56,532 bases of DNA from an uncultured Clostridia bacterium (GTDB lineage: Bacteria; Bacillota; Clostridia; UBA1381), in contig CALXQE010000082.1 in the NCBI GenBank assembly GCA_944390495.1, forward strand, positions 1 through 56,532, in the 5' to 3' direction. Positions 44,672-55,896 of the stretch are shown in pieces. The notes below the pieces were generated by a model that searched no databases, was not told where the DNA came from, and saw nothing but the letters and a program-made list of their open reading frames with translations. How positions within the stretch are numbered: the stretch's first letter is position 1; every line of letters begins with the position of its first letter. Made by a program: the position numbers and the translations under genes.

Positions 44672-47600
44672 ATGATGCATGAAGTAGAAGCAGGAAAGAA
44701 TGTGCGTCTGAGCTATTCAAAAATTAAAGAAGTTTTGGATATGCCCAACCTTATTGAAGTACAGAAAAATTCTTACAAGTGGTTTCTTGAGGAAGGTCTT
44801 AAAGAAATATTTCACGATATTTCACCTATAACAGACCATGCAGGAAAACTTGTTCTTGAATTTTTTGATTACCGCCTTGACTATAATTCAAAGTATACAG
44901 TTGAGGAATGTAAGGAAAGAGATGCAAAGTATGCCGCTCCGCTTAAAGTAAGTGTAAGACTTATTAATACGGAAACAGGCGAAATTAAAGAACAGGAAAT
45001 ATTTATGGGTGATTTCCCGCTTATGACAGAACAGGGTACCTTTATTATAAACGGTGCTGAACGTGTTATTGTCAGTCAGCTTGTTCGTTCACCTGGTATT
45101 TACTACGAATTTGAACGTGATAAGACAGGTAAACCACTTTATAAGTCAACAGTTATACCTTACAGAGGTGCATGGCTGGAATATGAAACAGATTCAAACG
45201 ATGTATTCTCAGTAAGAATAGACAGAACAAGAAAACTTCCCGTAACTGTACTTTTACGTGCTATGGGACTTGGTTCTAATGCCGAAATTCTTGATATGTT
45301 CGGTGAAGATATAAGACTTCTTGCAACATTTGAAAAGGATACTACTGATTCAAGAGAAGAAGGACTTCTTGAAATATATAAAAGACTTCGTCCCGGTGAA
45401 CCTCTTAATGTAGAAAATGCAGAGTCACTTATTATGAATATGTTCTTTGACCCAAGAAGATATGATCTTGCAAGGGTTGGACGATATAAATTTAATAAAA
45501 AACTTGCAATTAGTGCAAGAATTAAAGGTAAAACTCTTGCTGAACCGGTAGCAGATCCGAGAACAGGCGAAATAATCGCAAATGAAGGAGATGCTATTTC
45601 AGCAGAACTTGCAGAACAAATCGAAAGAGCAGGTGTCAACAGAGTAGAGCTTCTTGTTGAAGGAAAGAAGGTAAGAGTATTCTCAAATAACATGGTTTAT
45701 CTTGATGAGTACATTGATTTTGAAGTTGAAGATTATCCTGTTGATAAAGTAAGAAAGAGTATACTTGAGGAAATACTTGAAAATGCTCAGACTGAAGATG
45801 AAATTAAAGAACAGCTTTGGGCAAGAATAGACGAACTTTCACCTAAACATATTATTGTAGATGATATGTTTGCATCAGTAAACTACTGCATTAATCTTGC
45901 AAATGGTATCGGTAAAATTGACGATATAGACCACCTTGGAAACAGAAGAATAAGAAGTGTTGGTGAACTTCTTCAAAATCAGTTTAGAATCGGTCTTGCA
46001 AGAATGGAAAGAACTGTTCGTGAGAGAATGTCAACTCAGGAACTTGAAATTATTACACCTACATCATTAATTAATATAAGACCTATAATAGCAACTATAA
46101 ATGAATTTTTCGGTTCATCACAGCTTTCACAGTTCATGGACCAGCCTAACCCTCTTGCAGAACTTCGTCATAAGAGAAGAATTTCAGCATTAGGTCCAGG
46201 CGGTTTGTCAAGAGAAAGAGCCGGATTCGAAGTTCGTGACGTTCACTATTCTCACTACGGAAGAATGTGTCCGATAGAAACTCCTGAAGGTCCTAACATC
46301 GGTCTTATTACTTCTCTTGCTACATTTGCTAAAATTGACCAGTATGGCTTTATAGAAGCTCCTTACAGACGTGTTGATAAGGAAACAGGCTGTGTAACTA
46401 ATGATATAATTTACATGACTGCTGATGTAGAGGACGAATTTATTATAGCACAGGCTAATGAGCCACTTGATGAAAACGGACGTTTCCTTGATAAAAAGGT
46501 ATCTGCTCGTTACCGTGATGAAATTGTGGAAGTTCCTGCAAGTAAGATTGACTACATGGACGTATCGCCGAGACAGCTTGTATCAGTTGTTACAGCTTGT
46601 ATTCCATTCCTTGAAAACGATGACGCTAACCGTGCACTTATGGGTTCTAACATGCAGTGTCAGGCAGTGCCTCTTTTAACAACAGATTCACCTATTGTTG
46701 GTACAGGTATGGAACATAAGGTTGCAAAAGACAGTGGTAGTGCTGTACTTGCTAAAGAAGACGGTGTTGTTGAAAAAGTTGCATCTGATGTTATAGTAAT
46801 AAGAGGCGACAGTGGTATAAGACACACTCATAAGCTTATAAAATTTGCTCGTTCAAACCAGAGTACCTGCATAAATCAAAGACCTATCGTTGCTCAGGGT
46901 GAGAGAGTAAAGAGAAATGATATTATTGCAGACGGTCCTGCTATGGATAACGGTGAACTTGCACTTGGTAAAAATATCCTTATAGGATTTATGACTTGGG
47001 AAGGTTATAACTACGAGGACGCTGTTCTTATAAGTGAAGAACTTGTTAAAAATGATGTATTCACTTCAATTCACATGGAGGAATATGAATGTGAAGCACG
47101 TGATACTAAACTTGGTCCTGAAGAAATAACAAGAGATATTCCTAACGTTTCAGAAGATTCACTAAAAGACCTTGATGAACAGGGTATTATAAGAATAGGT
47201 GCTGAAGTTCATGCAGGCGATATTCTTGTAGGTAAGGTTACTCCTAAGGGTGAAACTGAACTTACTGCTGAAGAAAGACTTCTTCGTGCAATATTTGGTG
47301 AAAAGGCAAGGGAAGTAAGAGATACTTCACTTCGTGTACCTCATGGTGAATGTGGTATTATTATAGATGTAAAGAAATTTACAAGAGAAAACGGCGACGA
47401 ATTGTCACCTGGAGTAAATGAAGTTGTTCGCTGTGTAATTGCACAGAAGAGAAAGATTTCAGTTGGTGATAAGATGGCCGGTCGTCATGGTAATAAGGGT
47501 GTCGTTTCAAGAGTTCTTCCACAGGAAGACATGCCGTTCCTTGAAGATGGTACTCCGCTTCAAATTGTACTAAATCCACTTGGCGTACCTTCACGTATGA

Positions 47601-48469
47601 ATATCGGTCAGGTCCTTGAAATGCACTTAGGTTACGCATACAGATGTTTGAGCCTAAAAACAAGACAAGAGCTTGAAAACACAATTGTTGATGAAAACTT
47701 TAAGAAAAATATCATAAGTGCAAAGGATAAGGCAAGAGAAGGCAGATTTATAAAGCTTGCTACTCCTGTTTTTGACGGTGCACAGGATGAAGATATTAAA
47801 ATGGCATTTAAAGAAGCAGGTTTAAGACCTGACTTTAAGTCAGTTGTATATGACGGACGTACAGGTGAAAAGTTTGATAACCCTGTTACTGTCGGTATCA
47901 TGTACTATCTGAAATTGCACCACCTTGTTGATGATAAGATTCACGCACGTTCAACAGGTCCATATTCACTTGTTACTCAGCAGCCGCTTGGTGGTAAAGC
48001 ACAGTTCGGCGGACAGCGTTTCGGTGAAATGGAAGTTTGGGCACTTGAAGCTTATGGTGCAGCTTATACACTTCAGGAAATACTGACTGTTAAATCCGAC
48101 GATATTGTAGGTCGTGTTAAAACCTATGAGGCTATTGTTAAGGGTGAAAATATTCCTAAATCAGGAATACCTGAATCATTTAAGGTTCTTGTTAAGGAAC
48201 TTCAGTCACTTGCACTTGATATTAGAATTCTTAACCATAATATGGAAGAAATTGACCTTGATGCTTCATTTGAAGAAGAGGATGAGGGAGTTGTAAGTGA
48301 AGAGCTTGTTCAGACAATGGAAGACAGAGATGGAATTGCCGATACTATCGAAGAGAACGATCTTGATGATGCAAGTATGGTTCTTGATTCAGATTTTGAT
48401 GACGATGATTTAGGCGATGGTGATTTCGATAATATGAACGAGACTTTTGATGATGATGATGACCTTTAA
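44672..48469 (+). CDS. rpoB: RNA polymerase beta subunit
   Basis: 1265 residues, typical of Firmicutes. Conserved blocks include [21 protein letters not shown], the rifampicin region [23 protein letters not shown] with [19 protein letters not shown] (the usual wild-type Gln, Asp, His, Arg and Ser residues are present, so no sign of rifampicin resistance), EGPNIGLI, and [15 protein letters not shown]. The C-terminus carries an acidic tail of about 60 residues ([13 protein letters not shown]), common in the Clostridia. Two adjacent ATG codons (44672, 44675) follow GAGGTGAT. rpoC follows after 48 bases. Confidence 0.98.
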   Translation: MMHEVEAGKNVRLSYSKIKEVLDMPNLIEVQKNSYKWFLEEGLKEIFHDISPITDHAGKLVLEFFDYRLDYNSKYTVEECKERDAKYAAPLKVSVRLINTETGEIKEQEIFMGDFPLMTEQGTFIINGAERVIVSQLVRSPGIYYEFERDKTGKPLYKSTVIPYRGAWLEYETDSNDVFSVRIDRTRKLPVTVLLRAMGLGSNAEILDMFGEDIRLLATFEKDTTDSREEGLLEIYKRLRPGEPLNVENAESLIMNMFFDPRRYDLARVGRYKFNKKLAISARIKGKTLAEPVADPRTGEIIANEGDAISAELAEQIERAGVNRVELLVEGKKVRVFSNNMVYLDEYIDFEVEDYPVDKVRKSILEEILENAQTEDEIKEQLWARIDELSPKHIIVDDMFASVNYCINLANGIGKIDDIDHLGNRRIRSVGELLQNQFRIGLARMERTVRERMSTQELEIITPTSLINIRPIIATINEFFGSSQLSQFMDQPNPLAELRHKRRISALGPGGLSRERAGFEVRDVHYSHYGRMCPIETPEGPNIGLITSLATFAKIDQYGFIEAPYRRVDKETGCVTNDIIYMTADVEDEFIIAQANEPLDENGRFLDKKVSARYRDEIVEVPASKIDYMDVSPRQLVSVVTACIPFLENDDANRALMGSNMQCQAVPLLTTDSPIVGTGMEHKVAKDSGSAVLAKEDGVVEKVASDVIVIRGDSGIRHTHKLIKFARSNQSTCINQRPIVAQGERVKRNDIIADGPAMDNGELALGKNILIGFMTWEGYNYEDAVLISEELVKNDVFTSIHMEEYECEARDTKLGPEEITRDIPNVSEDSLKDLDEQGIIRIGAEVHAGDILVGKVTPKGETELTAEERLLRAIFGEKAREVRDTSLRVPHGECGIIIDVKKFTRENGDELSPGVNEVVRCVIAQKRKISVGDKMAGRHGNKGVVSRVLPQEDMPFLEDGTPLQIVLNPLGVPSRMNIGQVLEMHLGYAYRCLSLKTRQELENTIVDENFKKNIISAKDKAREGRFIKLATPVFDGAQDEDIKMAFKEAGLRPDFKSVVYDGRTGEKFDNPVTVGIMYYLKLHHLVDDKIHARSTGPYSLVTQQPLGGKAQFGGQRFGEMEVWALEAYGAAYTLQEILTVKSDDIVGRVKTYEAIVKGENIPKSGIPESFKVLVKELQSLALDIRILNHNMEEIDLDASFEEEDEGVVSEELVQTMEDRDGIADTIEENDLDDASMVLDSDFDDDDLGDGDFDNMNETFDDDDDL

Positions 48470-48517
48470 ACTTAACGTGTGAATTAGACTTGTTTGATAG
48501 ATTATGGAGGTTTTTAA

Positions 48518-51500
48518 ATGTTAGAATTTAACAGCTTTGAAGCAATTAAAATAGGCTTGGCTTCTCCGGAAACAATACTAAGCTGGTCACACGGTGAAGT
48601 CTTGAAGCCCGAAACTATAAATTACCGTACACTAAAGCCTGAAAAGGACGGACTTTTCTGTGAAAAGATTTTCGGTCCTACTAAAGACTGGGAGTGTCAC
48701 TGCGGTAAGTATAAAAAAATAAGATTTAAAGGCAAAGTCTGCGAACGCTGTGGTGTTGAAGTAACAAAGGCAAAGGTAAGACGTGAGAGAATGGGACATA
48801 TCGAACTTGCTACTCCTGTATCTCATATCTGGTACTTTAAAGGTGTTCCTTCATCTATGGGTCTTATCATTGACCTTTCACCAAGACAGCTTGAAAAAGT
48901 TCTTTACTTTGCTGCTTATATAGTAACTGACCCGGGTACTTCAAACCTTATGCAAAATCAAATTCTTTCTGAAACTGAATATAGAGAGGCTTATGAAAAA
49001 TATGGTGATAAGTTTGAAGCCGGCATGGGTGCTGAAGCAATTAAAACTTTGCTTGAAAAAATTGATCTTGAAAAGCTAAGTGCTGAACTTAAAGCTGAGC
49101 TTGAAGTTGCTCAAGGTCAGAAGAAAGCAAGAATTATTAAACGTCTTGAAATAGTTGAAGCATTCAGACTTTCAGGAAACAGACCGGAATGGATGATTCT
49201 TACTGTTGTTCCGGTAATACCGCCTGAACTTCGTCCAATGGTTCAGCTTGACGGTGGACGTTTTGCGACAAGTGACCTTAATGACCTTTACAGACGTGTT
49301 ATTAACAGAAATAACCGTTTAAAGAGACTTTTGGAACTTGGTGCACCGGATATTATTATAAGAAACGAAAAGAGAATGTTACAGGAAGCTGTTGACGCAC
49401 TTATTAATAACGGACGTCGTGGAAGAACTGTAACAGGTCCTGGTAACAGACCTTTAAAATCTCTTTCAGATATGCTTAAAGGTAAACAGGGACGTTTCCG
49501 TCAGAACCTTTTGGGTAAGCGTGTTGACTATTCAGGTCGTAGCGTTATCGTAGTTGGTCCTGAAATGAAGATTTATCAGTGTGGTCTTCCTAAGGAAATG
49601 GCTATTGAATTGTTCAAGCCTTTTGTAATGAAGGAACTTGTTTCAAGAGGACTTGCTCATAATATAAAGAGTGCAAAGAGAATGGTTGAAAGAACTAAAC
49701 CGGAGGTTTGGGACGTTCTTGAAGACGTTATTAAGGAGCATCCTGTTCTTCTAAACCGTGCACCTACTCTTCACAGACTTGGTATTCAGGCATTTGAACC
49801 AAGACTTGTTGAAGGACGTGCTCTAAAACTTCATCCGCTTGTTTGTACAGCTTATAATGCTGACTTTGACGGTGACCAGATGGCTATTCACGTACCTTTG
49901 TCACCTGAAGCACAGGCAGAAGCAAGATTCTTAATGCTTTCTGCAAATAACCTTCTAAAACCGCAGGACGGACACCCTGTTACAGTACCTACACAGGATA
50001 TGATTCTTGGTAGTTACTACTTAACACTTCAAAAGGAACATTATGAAAAGCTTATAGATGAAATTCTTGATGACGAAGCAAAATTCGGTGTACTTTTGGA
50101 AAGACTTTCAGCTATGGAACAGGAAGAAAGTTTTGTGCTGTATGACGAAGAAGCTCCTATCAAGAGCTTTACAGATGTAAGAGAAGCACTTAAATATATG
50201 AGAGAGCTTCCGGAAGTTTTGATGAATGAAACAGAAATTCATGCAAATCCGATTACTCTTGTACTTCCCGGAAAATCACTTGAAATTTCACTTAAGAAGA
50301 TAATGACTGAAATTAAGTCACTTCTTATCAAGAAATATACATCATTTGATGAAGCACTTCTTGCTTATGATAACCATGAAGTTTCTCTTCATGAAAGAAT
50401 ACTTGTTGAAGTTACAAAAGAAATCAATGGTGAGATGAAGTCAAAACTTATCGGTACAACTGTCGGAAGAATTATTTTCAATAACAATATTCCTCAAAAT
50501 ATCGGATATGTTGACAGAACAGATCCTGATAACGCATTTAATCTTGAGGTTGACTTTATAGTAGGTAAAAAACAGCTTGGTAAAATTATAGATAAGTGTA
50601 TCAGAGTATGCGGTACTTCACAGACTGCTGAAGTTCTTGATAAAATCAAGGCAACAGGTTATAAGTACTCAACAAAGGGTGCAATAACAGTTGCCGTATC
50701 AGATATCGAAGTTCCTGCAAAGAAAAAGGAAATACTTGCAGATGCAGAAAAGCAGGTTGAAAGTATCATGCAGATGTATCAGGCAGGTATGCTTACAAAT
50801 GAAGAACGTTATCAGCAGACAATTAAGATTTGGTCAAAGGCATCAGGTGAAGTAACAGACGCCATGATGGCACATCTTGGTGAGTTTAATCCAATATTCA
50901 TGATGGCTGACTCAGGTGCCCGTGGTAGCGTTAACCAGATTCGTCAGCTTGCAGCTATGCGTGGTCTTATGGCGGATACACAGGGTAGAACAGTTGAAAT
51001 TCCTATCCGTGCTAACTTCAGAGAAGGTCTTAATGTACTTGAATATTTCATTTCTTCTCACGGTGCACGTAAAGGTCTTACAGATACAGCTCTTAGAACA
51101 GCTGACTCAGGTTACCTTACACGCCGTCTTGTTGACGTATCACAGGACGTTATTGTCCGTGAAATTGACTGCGGTACTGATGAGGGTGAATGGGTAACTG
51201 AAATTACTGACGGCAAAGAAAGTATTGAGCCTCTTTATGACAGAATTGTAGGACGTACTGCAATGGAAGATGTACTTCATCCTGAAACAGGAAAGGTTCT
51301 TGCAAAGGGCGGAGAGCTTATAACAGACGATCAGGCAAATTCTATTATAAATGCAGGTATTACTAAAGTATATATAAGAAGTGTTCTTACATGTAAATCA
51401 AAGATTGGTGTATGTGCTAAGTGTTACGGTACAAACCTTGCAACAGGTGAACTTGTTAATGTCGGTGAAGCAGTTGGTATTATTGCCGCACAGTCAATCG

Positions 51501-52321
51501 GTGAACCGGGTACACAGCTTACAATGCGTACTTTCCATGCCGGCGGTGTTGCTTCAGGAAGCGATATTACGCAGGGTCTTCCTCGTGTAGAGGAATTGTT
51601 TGAGGCAAGACGTCCTAAGGGTCTTGCAATAATTTCAGAAATCGGCGGTACTGTTACTGTTACTGAATCAAAGCGTAAGAGAGAAGTTATAGTTACAAAC
51701 GATGAAATCGGTGAAGCTAAAACTTATACAATTCCTTATGGTTCAAGTATTAAAGTTCACGATGGCGATGTTATTGAAGCCGGTGACGAACTTACTGTTG
51801 GTTCTGTTAATCCTAATGATATTCTTCATATCAAAGGCCCTCATGCCGTACAGGTATATATTGCTCGTGAAGTTCAGAGAACATACCGTATGCAGGGTGT
51901 TGACATTAACGATAAGCACGTTGAGGTTATTACTCGTCAGATGCTTCGTAAGGTAAGAGTAGAAGAAGCAGGTGAAACTGATCTTCTTATCGGTTCACTT
52001 GTTGATAAGTTTGAGCTTGAAGAGGCTAATGAAAGAGTAAAAGAAAAAGGCGGCAGTGAATTTGCAACTGCATCACCTGTTCTTCTTGGTATTACAAAAG
52101 CTTCTTTGGCTACTGAATCATTCCTTTCAGCAGCATCATTCCAGGAAACAACAAAAGTTCTTACAGATGCAGCTATTAAAGGTAAGGTTGACCCACTTCT
52201 TGGTCTTAAGGAAAATGTTATTATCGGTAAGCTTATACCGGCAGGTACAGGTATGAGTATGTACAAAGACATTAATATTACAATTAACGGCGAAGAAGTA
52301 GACAACAATGAAATAGAATAA
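48518..52321 (+). CDS. rpoC: RNA polymerase beta' subunit
   Basis: 1267 residues. N-terminal zinc site [20 protein letters not shown] (about 60-79), the catalytic Mg-binding NADFDGDQ at about 447-454, bridge helix and trigger loop region around [16 protein letters not shown], and a second Cys cluster [13 protein letters not shown]. Length is normal for a Firmicute without large insertions. GGAGG precedes the ATG. With rpoB it forms a two-gene operon ended by a strong terminator. Confidence 0.98.
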   Translation: MLEFNSFEAIKIGLASPETILSWSHGEVLKPETINYRTLKPEKDGLFCEKIFGPTKDWECHCGKYKKIRFKGKVCERCGVEVTKAKVRRERMGHIELATPVSHIWYFKGVPSSMGLIIDLSPRQLEKVLYFAAYIVTDPGTSNLMQNQILSETEYREAYEKYGDKFEAGMGAEAIKTLLEKIDLEKLSAELKAELEVAQGQKKARIIKRLEIVEAFRLSGNRPEWMILTVVPVIPPELRPMVQLDGGRFATSDLNDLYRRVINRNNRLKRLLELGAPDIIIRNEKRMLQEAVDALINNGRRGRTVTGPGNRPLKSLSDMLKGKQGRFRQNLLGKRVDYSGRSVIVVGPEMKIYQCGLPKEMAIELFKPFVMKELVSRGLAHNIKSAKRMVERTKPEVWDVLEDVIKEHPVLLNRAPTLHRLGIQAFEPRLVEGRALKLHPLVCTAYNADFDGDQMAIHVPLSPEAQAEARFLMLSANNLLKPQDGHPVTVPTQDMILGSYYLTLQKEHYEKLIDEILDDEAKFGVLLERLSAMEQEESFVLYDEEAPIKSFTDVREALKYMRELPEVLMNETEIHANPITLVLPGKSLEISLKKIMTEIKSLLIKKYTSFDEALLAYDNHEVSLHERILVEVTKEINGEMKSKLIGTTVGRIIFNNNIPQNIGYVDRTDPDNAFNLEVDFIVGKKQLGKIIDKCIRVCGTSQTAEVLDKIKATGYKYSTKGAITVAVSDIEVPAKKKEILADAEKQVESIMQMYQAGMLTNEERYQQTIKIWSKASGEVTDAMMAHLGEFNPIFMMADSGARGSVNQIRQLAAMRGLMADTQGRTVEIPIRANFREGLNVLEYFISSHGARKGLTDTALRTADSGYLTRRLVDVSQDVIVREIDCGTDEGEWVTEITDGKESIEPLYDRIVGRTAMEDVLHPETGKVLAKGGELITDDQANSIINAGITKVYIRSVLTCKSKIGVCAKCYGTNLATGELVNVGEAVGIIAAQSIGEPGTQLTMRTFHAGGVASGSDITQGLPRVEELFEARRPKGLAIISEIGGTVTVTESKRKREVIVTNDEIGEAKTYTIPYGSSIKVHDGDVIEAGDELTVGSVNPNDILHIKGPHAVQVYIAREVQRTYRMQGVDINDKHVEVITRQMLRKVRVEEAGETDLLIGSLVDKFELEEANERVKEKGGSEFATASPVLLGITKASLATESFLSAASFQETTKVLTDAAIKGKVDPLLGLKENVIIGKLIPAGTGMSMYKDINITINGEEVDNNEIE

Positions 52322-52327
52322 TTTTTG

Positions 52328-52358
52328 AAAGAACCGTCATTTTTGACGGTTCTTTTTA
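52328..52358 (+). terminator. Terminator after rpoC
   Basis: AAAGAACCGTCA (52328-52339) / TGACGGTTCTTT (52344-52355) with TTTT loop, then TTT. Confidence 0.9.
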
Positions 52359-52378
52359 TGCAATTTGTTAATAAACTA

Positions 52379-52407
52379 TTGACAAAATTCATAAAATATA
52401 TTATAAT
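52379..52407 (+). promoter_or_regulatory. Sigma-A promoter of tRNA-Thr
   Basis: Perfect TTGACA (52379-52384), 17-base spacer, perfect TATAAT (52402-52407), about 65 bases ahead of the tRNA. Confidence 0.8.
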
Positions 52408-52474
52408 TTAATAGTTATATAAATCGTATTGAAATGTTTTAGTAATATTATGATTATATAATTGTAACGTTGAT

Positions 52475-52550
52475 GCTGACGTAGCTCAGTAGGCAGAGCA
52501 CTTCATTGGTAATGAAGAGGTCGGCGGTTCGACTCCGCTCGTTAGCTCCA
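52475..52550 (+). tRNA. tRNA-Thr (anticodon GGT)
   Basis: 76 bases with encoded CCA. Acceptor GCTGACG pairs with CGTTAGC (one G-U), discriminator T. D arm with GTAGCTCAGTAGGCAGAGC, anticodon stem CTTCA/TGAAG with loop TTGGTAA (anticodon GGT, 52507-52509, reading ACC/ACT), T arm GGCGGTTCGACTCCGCT-type. A single tRNA with its own promoter between rpoC and rho. Confidence 0.95.
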
Positions 52551-52583
52551 AACGAAAGCGTTTACCGGCGCTTACTAAAAATT

Positions 52584-52626
52584 ACACTCCGTCTTGGGAA
52601 ATCGCCCTTGTCGGAGTGTTTTTTGT
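52584..52626 (+). terminator. Terminator after tRNA-Thr
   Basis: ACACTCCG (52584-52591) / CGGAGTGT (52612-52619) with inner GGG/CCC pairing, then TTTTTT. The rest of the 52627-52817 gap is AT-rich and holds only the rho promoter. Confidence 0.75.
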
Positions 52627-52666
52627 AAATTTGTTTTATTTGTGTATTTTAATTACGGTTAATATA

Positions 52667-52675
52667 TGATATAAT
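52667..52675 (+). promoter_or_regulatory. Extended -10 promoter of rho
   Basis: TGATATAAT (TGn extended -10 plus perfect TATAAT), with only a poor -35 17 bases upstream. It gives a leader of about 135 nt. Confidence 0.5.
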
Positions 52676-52817
52676 CTAATACACATCAAAATTTATTTGA
52701 TTAAAATAACTTGTTTTTATACTAATGATTATAATAATTTCAGTAATTTTTGTTCTTATTAAATCCATGAAACAAATATAATTATATAATTAATCAAAAA
52801 ATTAAAGGAGAATAAAT

Positions 52818-54125
52818 ATGCAAGATGGAGTGAAACTTGAGCGAAAGACAAAAGAAGAATTAAAACAGATTGCACAAGGATTAGAAATTGAAAAAATTTC
52901 TGCATTGAAAAAAGATGAAATAATAGCATTAATTCGTGCAAAGCGTGAACAAATGGCACAGGAAGAAAGAGAAAATCAAAAGCCTAAAAAAAGAGAACGC
53001 CCTGCTGACGTAATAGAGGTAAAAGGCGTTCTTGATGTAATGAGTGATGGTTTTGGTTTTTTAAGAATGGAAAATTATATGTCAGGTAAAGATGACATAT
53101 ATGTTTCACCTACACAAATACGTCGTTTTAATTTAAAGACAGGTGATGAAATCGTCGGAGATTGTCGTCCGTCACAGGATGAAGATAAATATTCACCTCT
53201 TTTATTCGTAAAAACAATAAATGATGATCCACTTGAAAAGGCCCTTAAGCGTAAGCCATTTGAAAGATTAACACCTATTTATCCTAAGGAAAGAATAGTG
53301 CTTGACACAGGTAAAAAGGATAAACTTGCTTCAAGACTTATCGATATTGTTGCTCCAATAGGAAGGGGACAAAGAGGAATGATTGTTGCACCGCCTAAGG
53401 CAGGTAAGACTACAATTATTAAACAGATTGCCCAGTCAATTACAACAAATTATCCTGATATAAAATTAATTGTACTTTTAATAGATGAACGTCCTGAAGA
53501 AGTAACTGATATTAAGCGTTCAGTTGAAGGTGAAGTTATTTATTCAACTTTTGACCAAATGCCTGAAAATCACTGTAAAGTTGCAGAAATGGTACTTGAA
53601 AGAGCACAAAGACTTGTTGAACAAGAAAAAGATGTTGTTATTTTGCTTGATTCTATTACACGTTTAGCACGTGCATACAATTTAACAGTACAGCCAACAG
53701 GAAGAACATTGTCCGGAGGTCTTGATCCTGACGCACTGTTTAAACCTAAAAAATTCTTTGGTGCAGCAAGAAATATTGAAAACGGCGGAAGTCTTACTAT
53801 TTTAGCAACTGCACTTGTTGAAACTGGCAGCCGTATGGATGATGTAATATTTGAAGAATTTAAAGGTACAGGTAATATGGAACTAAAACTTGAAAGAAAT
53901 CTCCAGGAAAAAAGAATTTTCCCTGCTATTGATATTTTAAAATCAGGTACACGCCGTGAAGAAGATCTTTTGACAAGTGAAGAACTTTTAGCAAGTCAAA
54001 TTTTAAGACGTGAAATAGCAAAGGATTCACGGACAGAAAATTTTGCACATTTTCTTATGTATCTTCAAAAAACGAAAGATAATAAGGAATTTGAAAACCT
54101 TTTGATAAAGAACTATGAAAATTAA
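52818..54125 (+). CDS. rho: Transcription termination factor Rho
   Basis: 435 residues. An N-terminal Rho_N-like helical part (KTKEELKQIAQGLEIEKISALKKDEII), a charged KPKKRERP linker, the RNA-binding cold-shock domain (VKGVLDVMSDGFGFLR at about 71-86, DDIYVSPTQIRRFNL), then the RecA-type ATPase: Walker A PPKAGKTT (about 192-199), DERPEEVTDI, LLDSITRLARAYN, and the Q/R loop region. A hexameric RNA translocase. AAAGGAG precedes the ATG. Its last 11 bases overlap the start of the next gene. Confidence 0.97.
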   Translation: MQDGVKLERKTKEELKQIAQGLEIEKISALKKDEIIALIRAKREQMAQEERENQKPKKRERPADVIEVKGVLDVMSDGFGFLRMENYMSGKDDIYVSPTQIRRFNLKTGDEIVGDCRPSQDEDKYSPLLFVKTINDDPLEKALKRKPFERLTPIYPKERIVLDTGKKDKLASRLIDIVAPIGRGQRGMIVAPPKAGKTTIIKQIAQSITTNYPDIKLIVLLIDERPEEVTDIKRSVEGEVIYSTFDQMPENHCKVAEMVLERAQRLVEQEKDVVILLDSITRLARAYNLTVQPTGRTLSGGLDPDALFKPKKFFGAARNIENGGSLTILATALVETGSRMDDVIFEEFKGTGNMELKLERNLQEKRIFPAIDILKSGTRREEDLLTSEELLASQILRREIAKDSRTENFAHFLMYLQKTKDNKEFENLLIKNYEN

Positions 54126-55506
54126 AAAGTATGATTTTTCACAAGTTTTAGTCTTTATCTGTGCCATATTACTTATTATAGGACAACTTACAGTTGGATT
54201 TAGTAATATTTTCTTCAGTGACAGCATGTACGTAAATTATAACATTACCGTAAATTTTATTTCAGCTGTTTATGGTATATGTATGACTGCGGCTGCTATT
54301 ATAACTATATTAGTAGTAAAATGGATATGTAAATGGAAGTATTCGTATATACTATTTATTATAGCAGCACTTATACTTAGATTATTAATTTTATTTATAT
54401 GGAAAATAGAACCTACATCTGATTTTAAAGTTACTTTAGATTTATCAAAAATATTATGTGATACACCGATAGGAAGCTGGAAAGAAACTCTTGATAATAT
54501 GTCAACGCCTTATAACAACGAATGGTCAGCACATATGCCCTTTATAATGTATCAAACATTTATTCTTAAATTGTTTGGTGGTAATTTCTTATCAATACAA
54601 ATTGTTAACGGACTATTGTCCTTTTTAACGTGTATATTTGCATCTGATATTGCAAAAAAAATGTTTGGAGATAAGGCAGGTATATTTACATTGGCCATAA
54701 GCGGATTAAATCCTGTTGTATTGTTTTTTTTACCTGTACTTACAAATCAACATAGTGCATTATTCTTTTTTACCGCCGCATTATGGGTATATATAAGAAA
54801 ACCTATTAAAAATAAATATATTAATATTATTTTATGCGGTGTACTTACAGCACTAAGTCATTTGCTTCGTCCTGAAATGTATATTGTGATTATTGCTTTT
54901 GGTGTGTTATGTGTGTATGATATATTAAAGAATAAGGACTTGAAAAAAGTTATCTGTTTCGTAATTTATACAGTAGTATTTTTTGGATCACTTTTTGCGG
55001 CAGATAAAATTATTCAAGGCAATATTACAAACAGGTCAATCTTATCAGGAAATTTGAAATATAAAATAGTTGTAGGACTTAATAAAGAAACATTAGGTTG
55101 CTGGAGCAGTGAGGATAACTTGCTCGTAAACGATGAAAAAAAGCTAAATGAAACATTAAAAACGAGGATTACTCCGCCGCCTGTGGGACTTATGATTGGT
55201 AAAGCTATTTTCCAAACAGGTGAATTTACTTATGATTGGTCAATGAATATCGATAAACATCCTAACATATCTCAGTTTGTTGTACGTCGTTTTGGATCTG
55301 CATTTATGGCTTTAATAATTTTGATGAGCTGCGGTACATTAATAAATTACAGAAAAAAAGATGAACTTATGATATTTACTTTTATAATACTTTGCTTTGC
55401 AGCTGTTTTTGCAGTCATTGAAATTCAGCCACGTTACAGCTATTTATTAATTTCTATTTTCCCGATTTTATCATCAGGATATATAAAAAATGTGTTCCGA
55501 AAATAA
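54115..55506 (+). CDS. GT-C-type (ArnT/PMT-like) membrane glycosyltransferase-like protein
   Basis: 463 residues with about ten to twelve hydrophobic helices. After two N-terminal helices, an outer loop with KIEPTSDFKVTLDLSK has the acidic residue expected of GT-C enzymes, followed by WSAHMPFIMYQTFILKLFGG, GISGLNPVVLFFLPVLTNQH-type helices, LLRPEMYIVII, and a soluble loop (about 310-390) before the last helices (IQPRYSYLLISIFPIL). Such enzymes use polyprenyl-phosphate sugars to modify lipids, teichoic acids or proteins. Sugar and acceptor are unknown. The start overlaps rho by 11 bases, implying translational coupling. Confidence 0.7.
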   Translation: MKIKKYDFSQVLVFICAILLIIGQLTVGFSNIFFSDSMYVNYNITVNFISAVYGICMTAAAIITILVVKWICKWKYSYILFIIAALILRLLILFIWKIEPTSDFKVTLDLSKILCDTPIGSWKETLDNMSTPYNNEWSAHMPFIMYQTFILKLFGGNFLSIQIVNGLLSFLTCIFASDIAKKMFGDKAGIFTLAISGLNPVVLFFLPVLTNQHSALFFFTAALWVYIRKPIKNKYINIILCGVLTALSHLLRPEMYIVIIAFGVLCVYDILKNKDLKKVICFVIYTVVFFGSLFAADKIIQGNITNRSILSGNLKYKIVVGLNKETLGCWSSEDNLLVNDEKKLNETLKTRITPPPVGLMIGKAIFQTGEFTYDWSMNIDKHPNISQFVVRRFGSAFMALIILMSCGTLINYRKKDELMIFTFIILCFAAVFAVIEIQPRYSYLLISIFPILSSGYIKNVFRK

Positions 55507-55519
55507 CGGAACACATTTT
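55486..55519 (+). terminator. Terminator overlapping the end of the glycosyltransferase gene
   Basis: AAAAATGTGTTCCG / CGGAACACATTTTT, 14-bp stem with a 6-7-base loop; the stop codon (55504-55506) lies at the loop and descending arm. Confidence 0.85.
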
Positions 55520-55531
55520 TATATTTTATAA

Positions 55532-55896
55532 TCAAAATTTTTCAATAAAGTGGTTATCGTACATATTCCAATACTTATTATATACAAAATCGTCGTCAGT
55601 ATTAAAATTGAGCTGATACATTCTAAATATCACAGGAAAGTTTTTAGGCTGCCATTGTTCTTCGTAGGAATAGCAGTATATCATTCCTAACTTTTTCATA
55701 ACGTTTCCACTTCTTGGATTATTTATATCATGCGTTGCTGTGATATATGGAATACCGTCTTTTTTCGCTTGCTCAATAACAGCCATTCCTGCTTCTGTGG
55801 CAATTCCTCTATGCCAAAATTCTTTGCGAAGTCCATAACCGAAATCATGGTGATCTTCCATATCTATTTTAATATAACCAATTGGTAAATTGGAAT
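55532..55896 (-). pseudogene. GNAT acetyltransferase, N-terminally truncated
   Basis: The open frame reads from just after an in-frame stop near 55899 (N-S-N-L-PIGYIKIDMEDHHDFG...) to the stop at 55532. Only the C-terminal part of a GNAT domain is left: FGYGLRKEFWHRGIATEAG is the acetyl-CoA-binding R/Q-x-x-G-x-G/A region, then NNPRSGNVMKKLGM and a tail FRMYQLNF. The usual 60-100 N-terminal residues of the fold are missing, and the first ATG (55861) has no ribosome binding site. The break coincides with the 3' end of the methyltransferase gene, so it is probably a remnant fused there by a deletion or insertion. Confidence 0.7.

Noticed and set aside
44672..52321. Rifampicin or streptolydigin resistance changes in rpoB/rpoC
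   Set aside because: The conserved resistance-region residues in RpoB that I can read look wild type; nothing unusual was seen.
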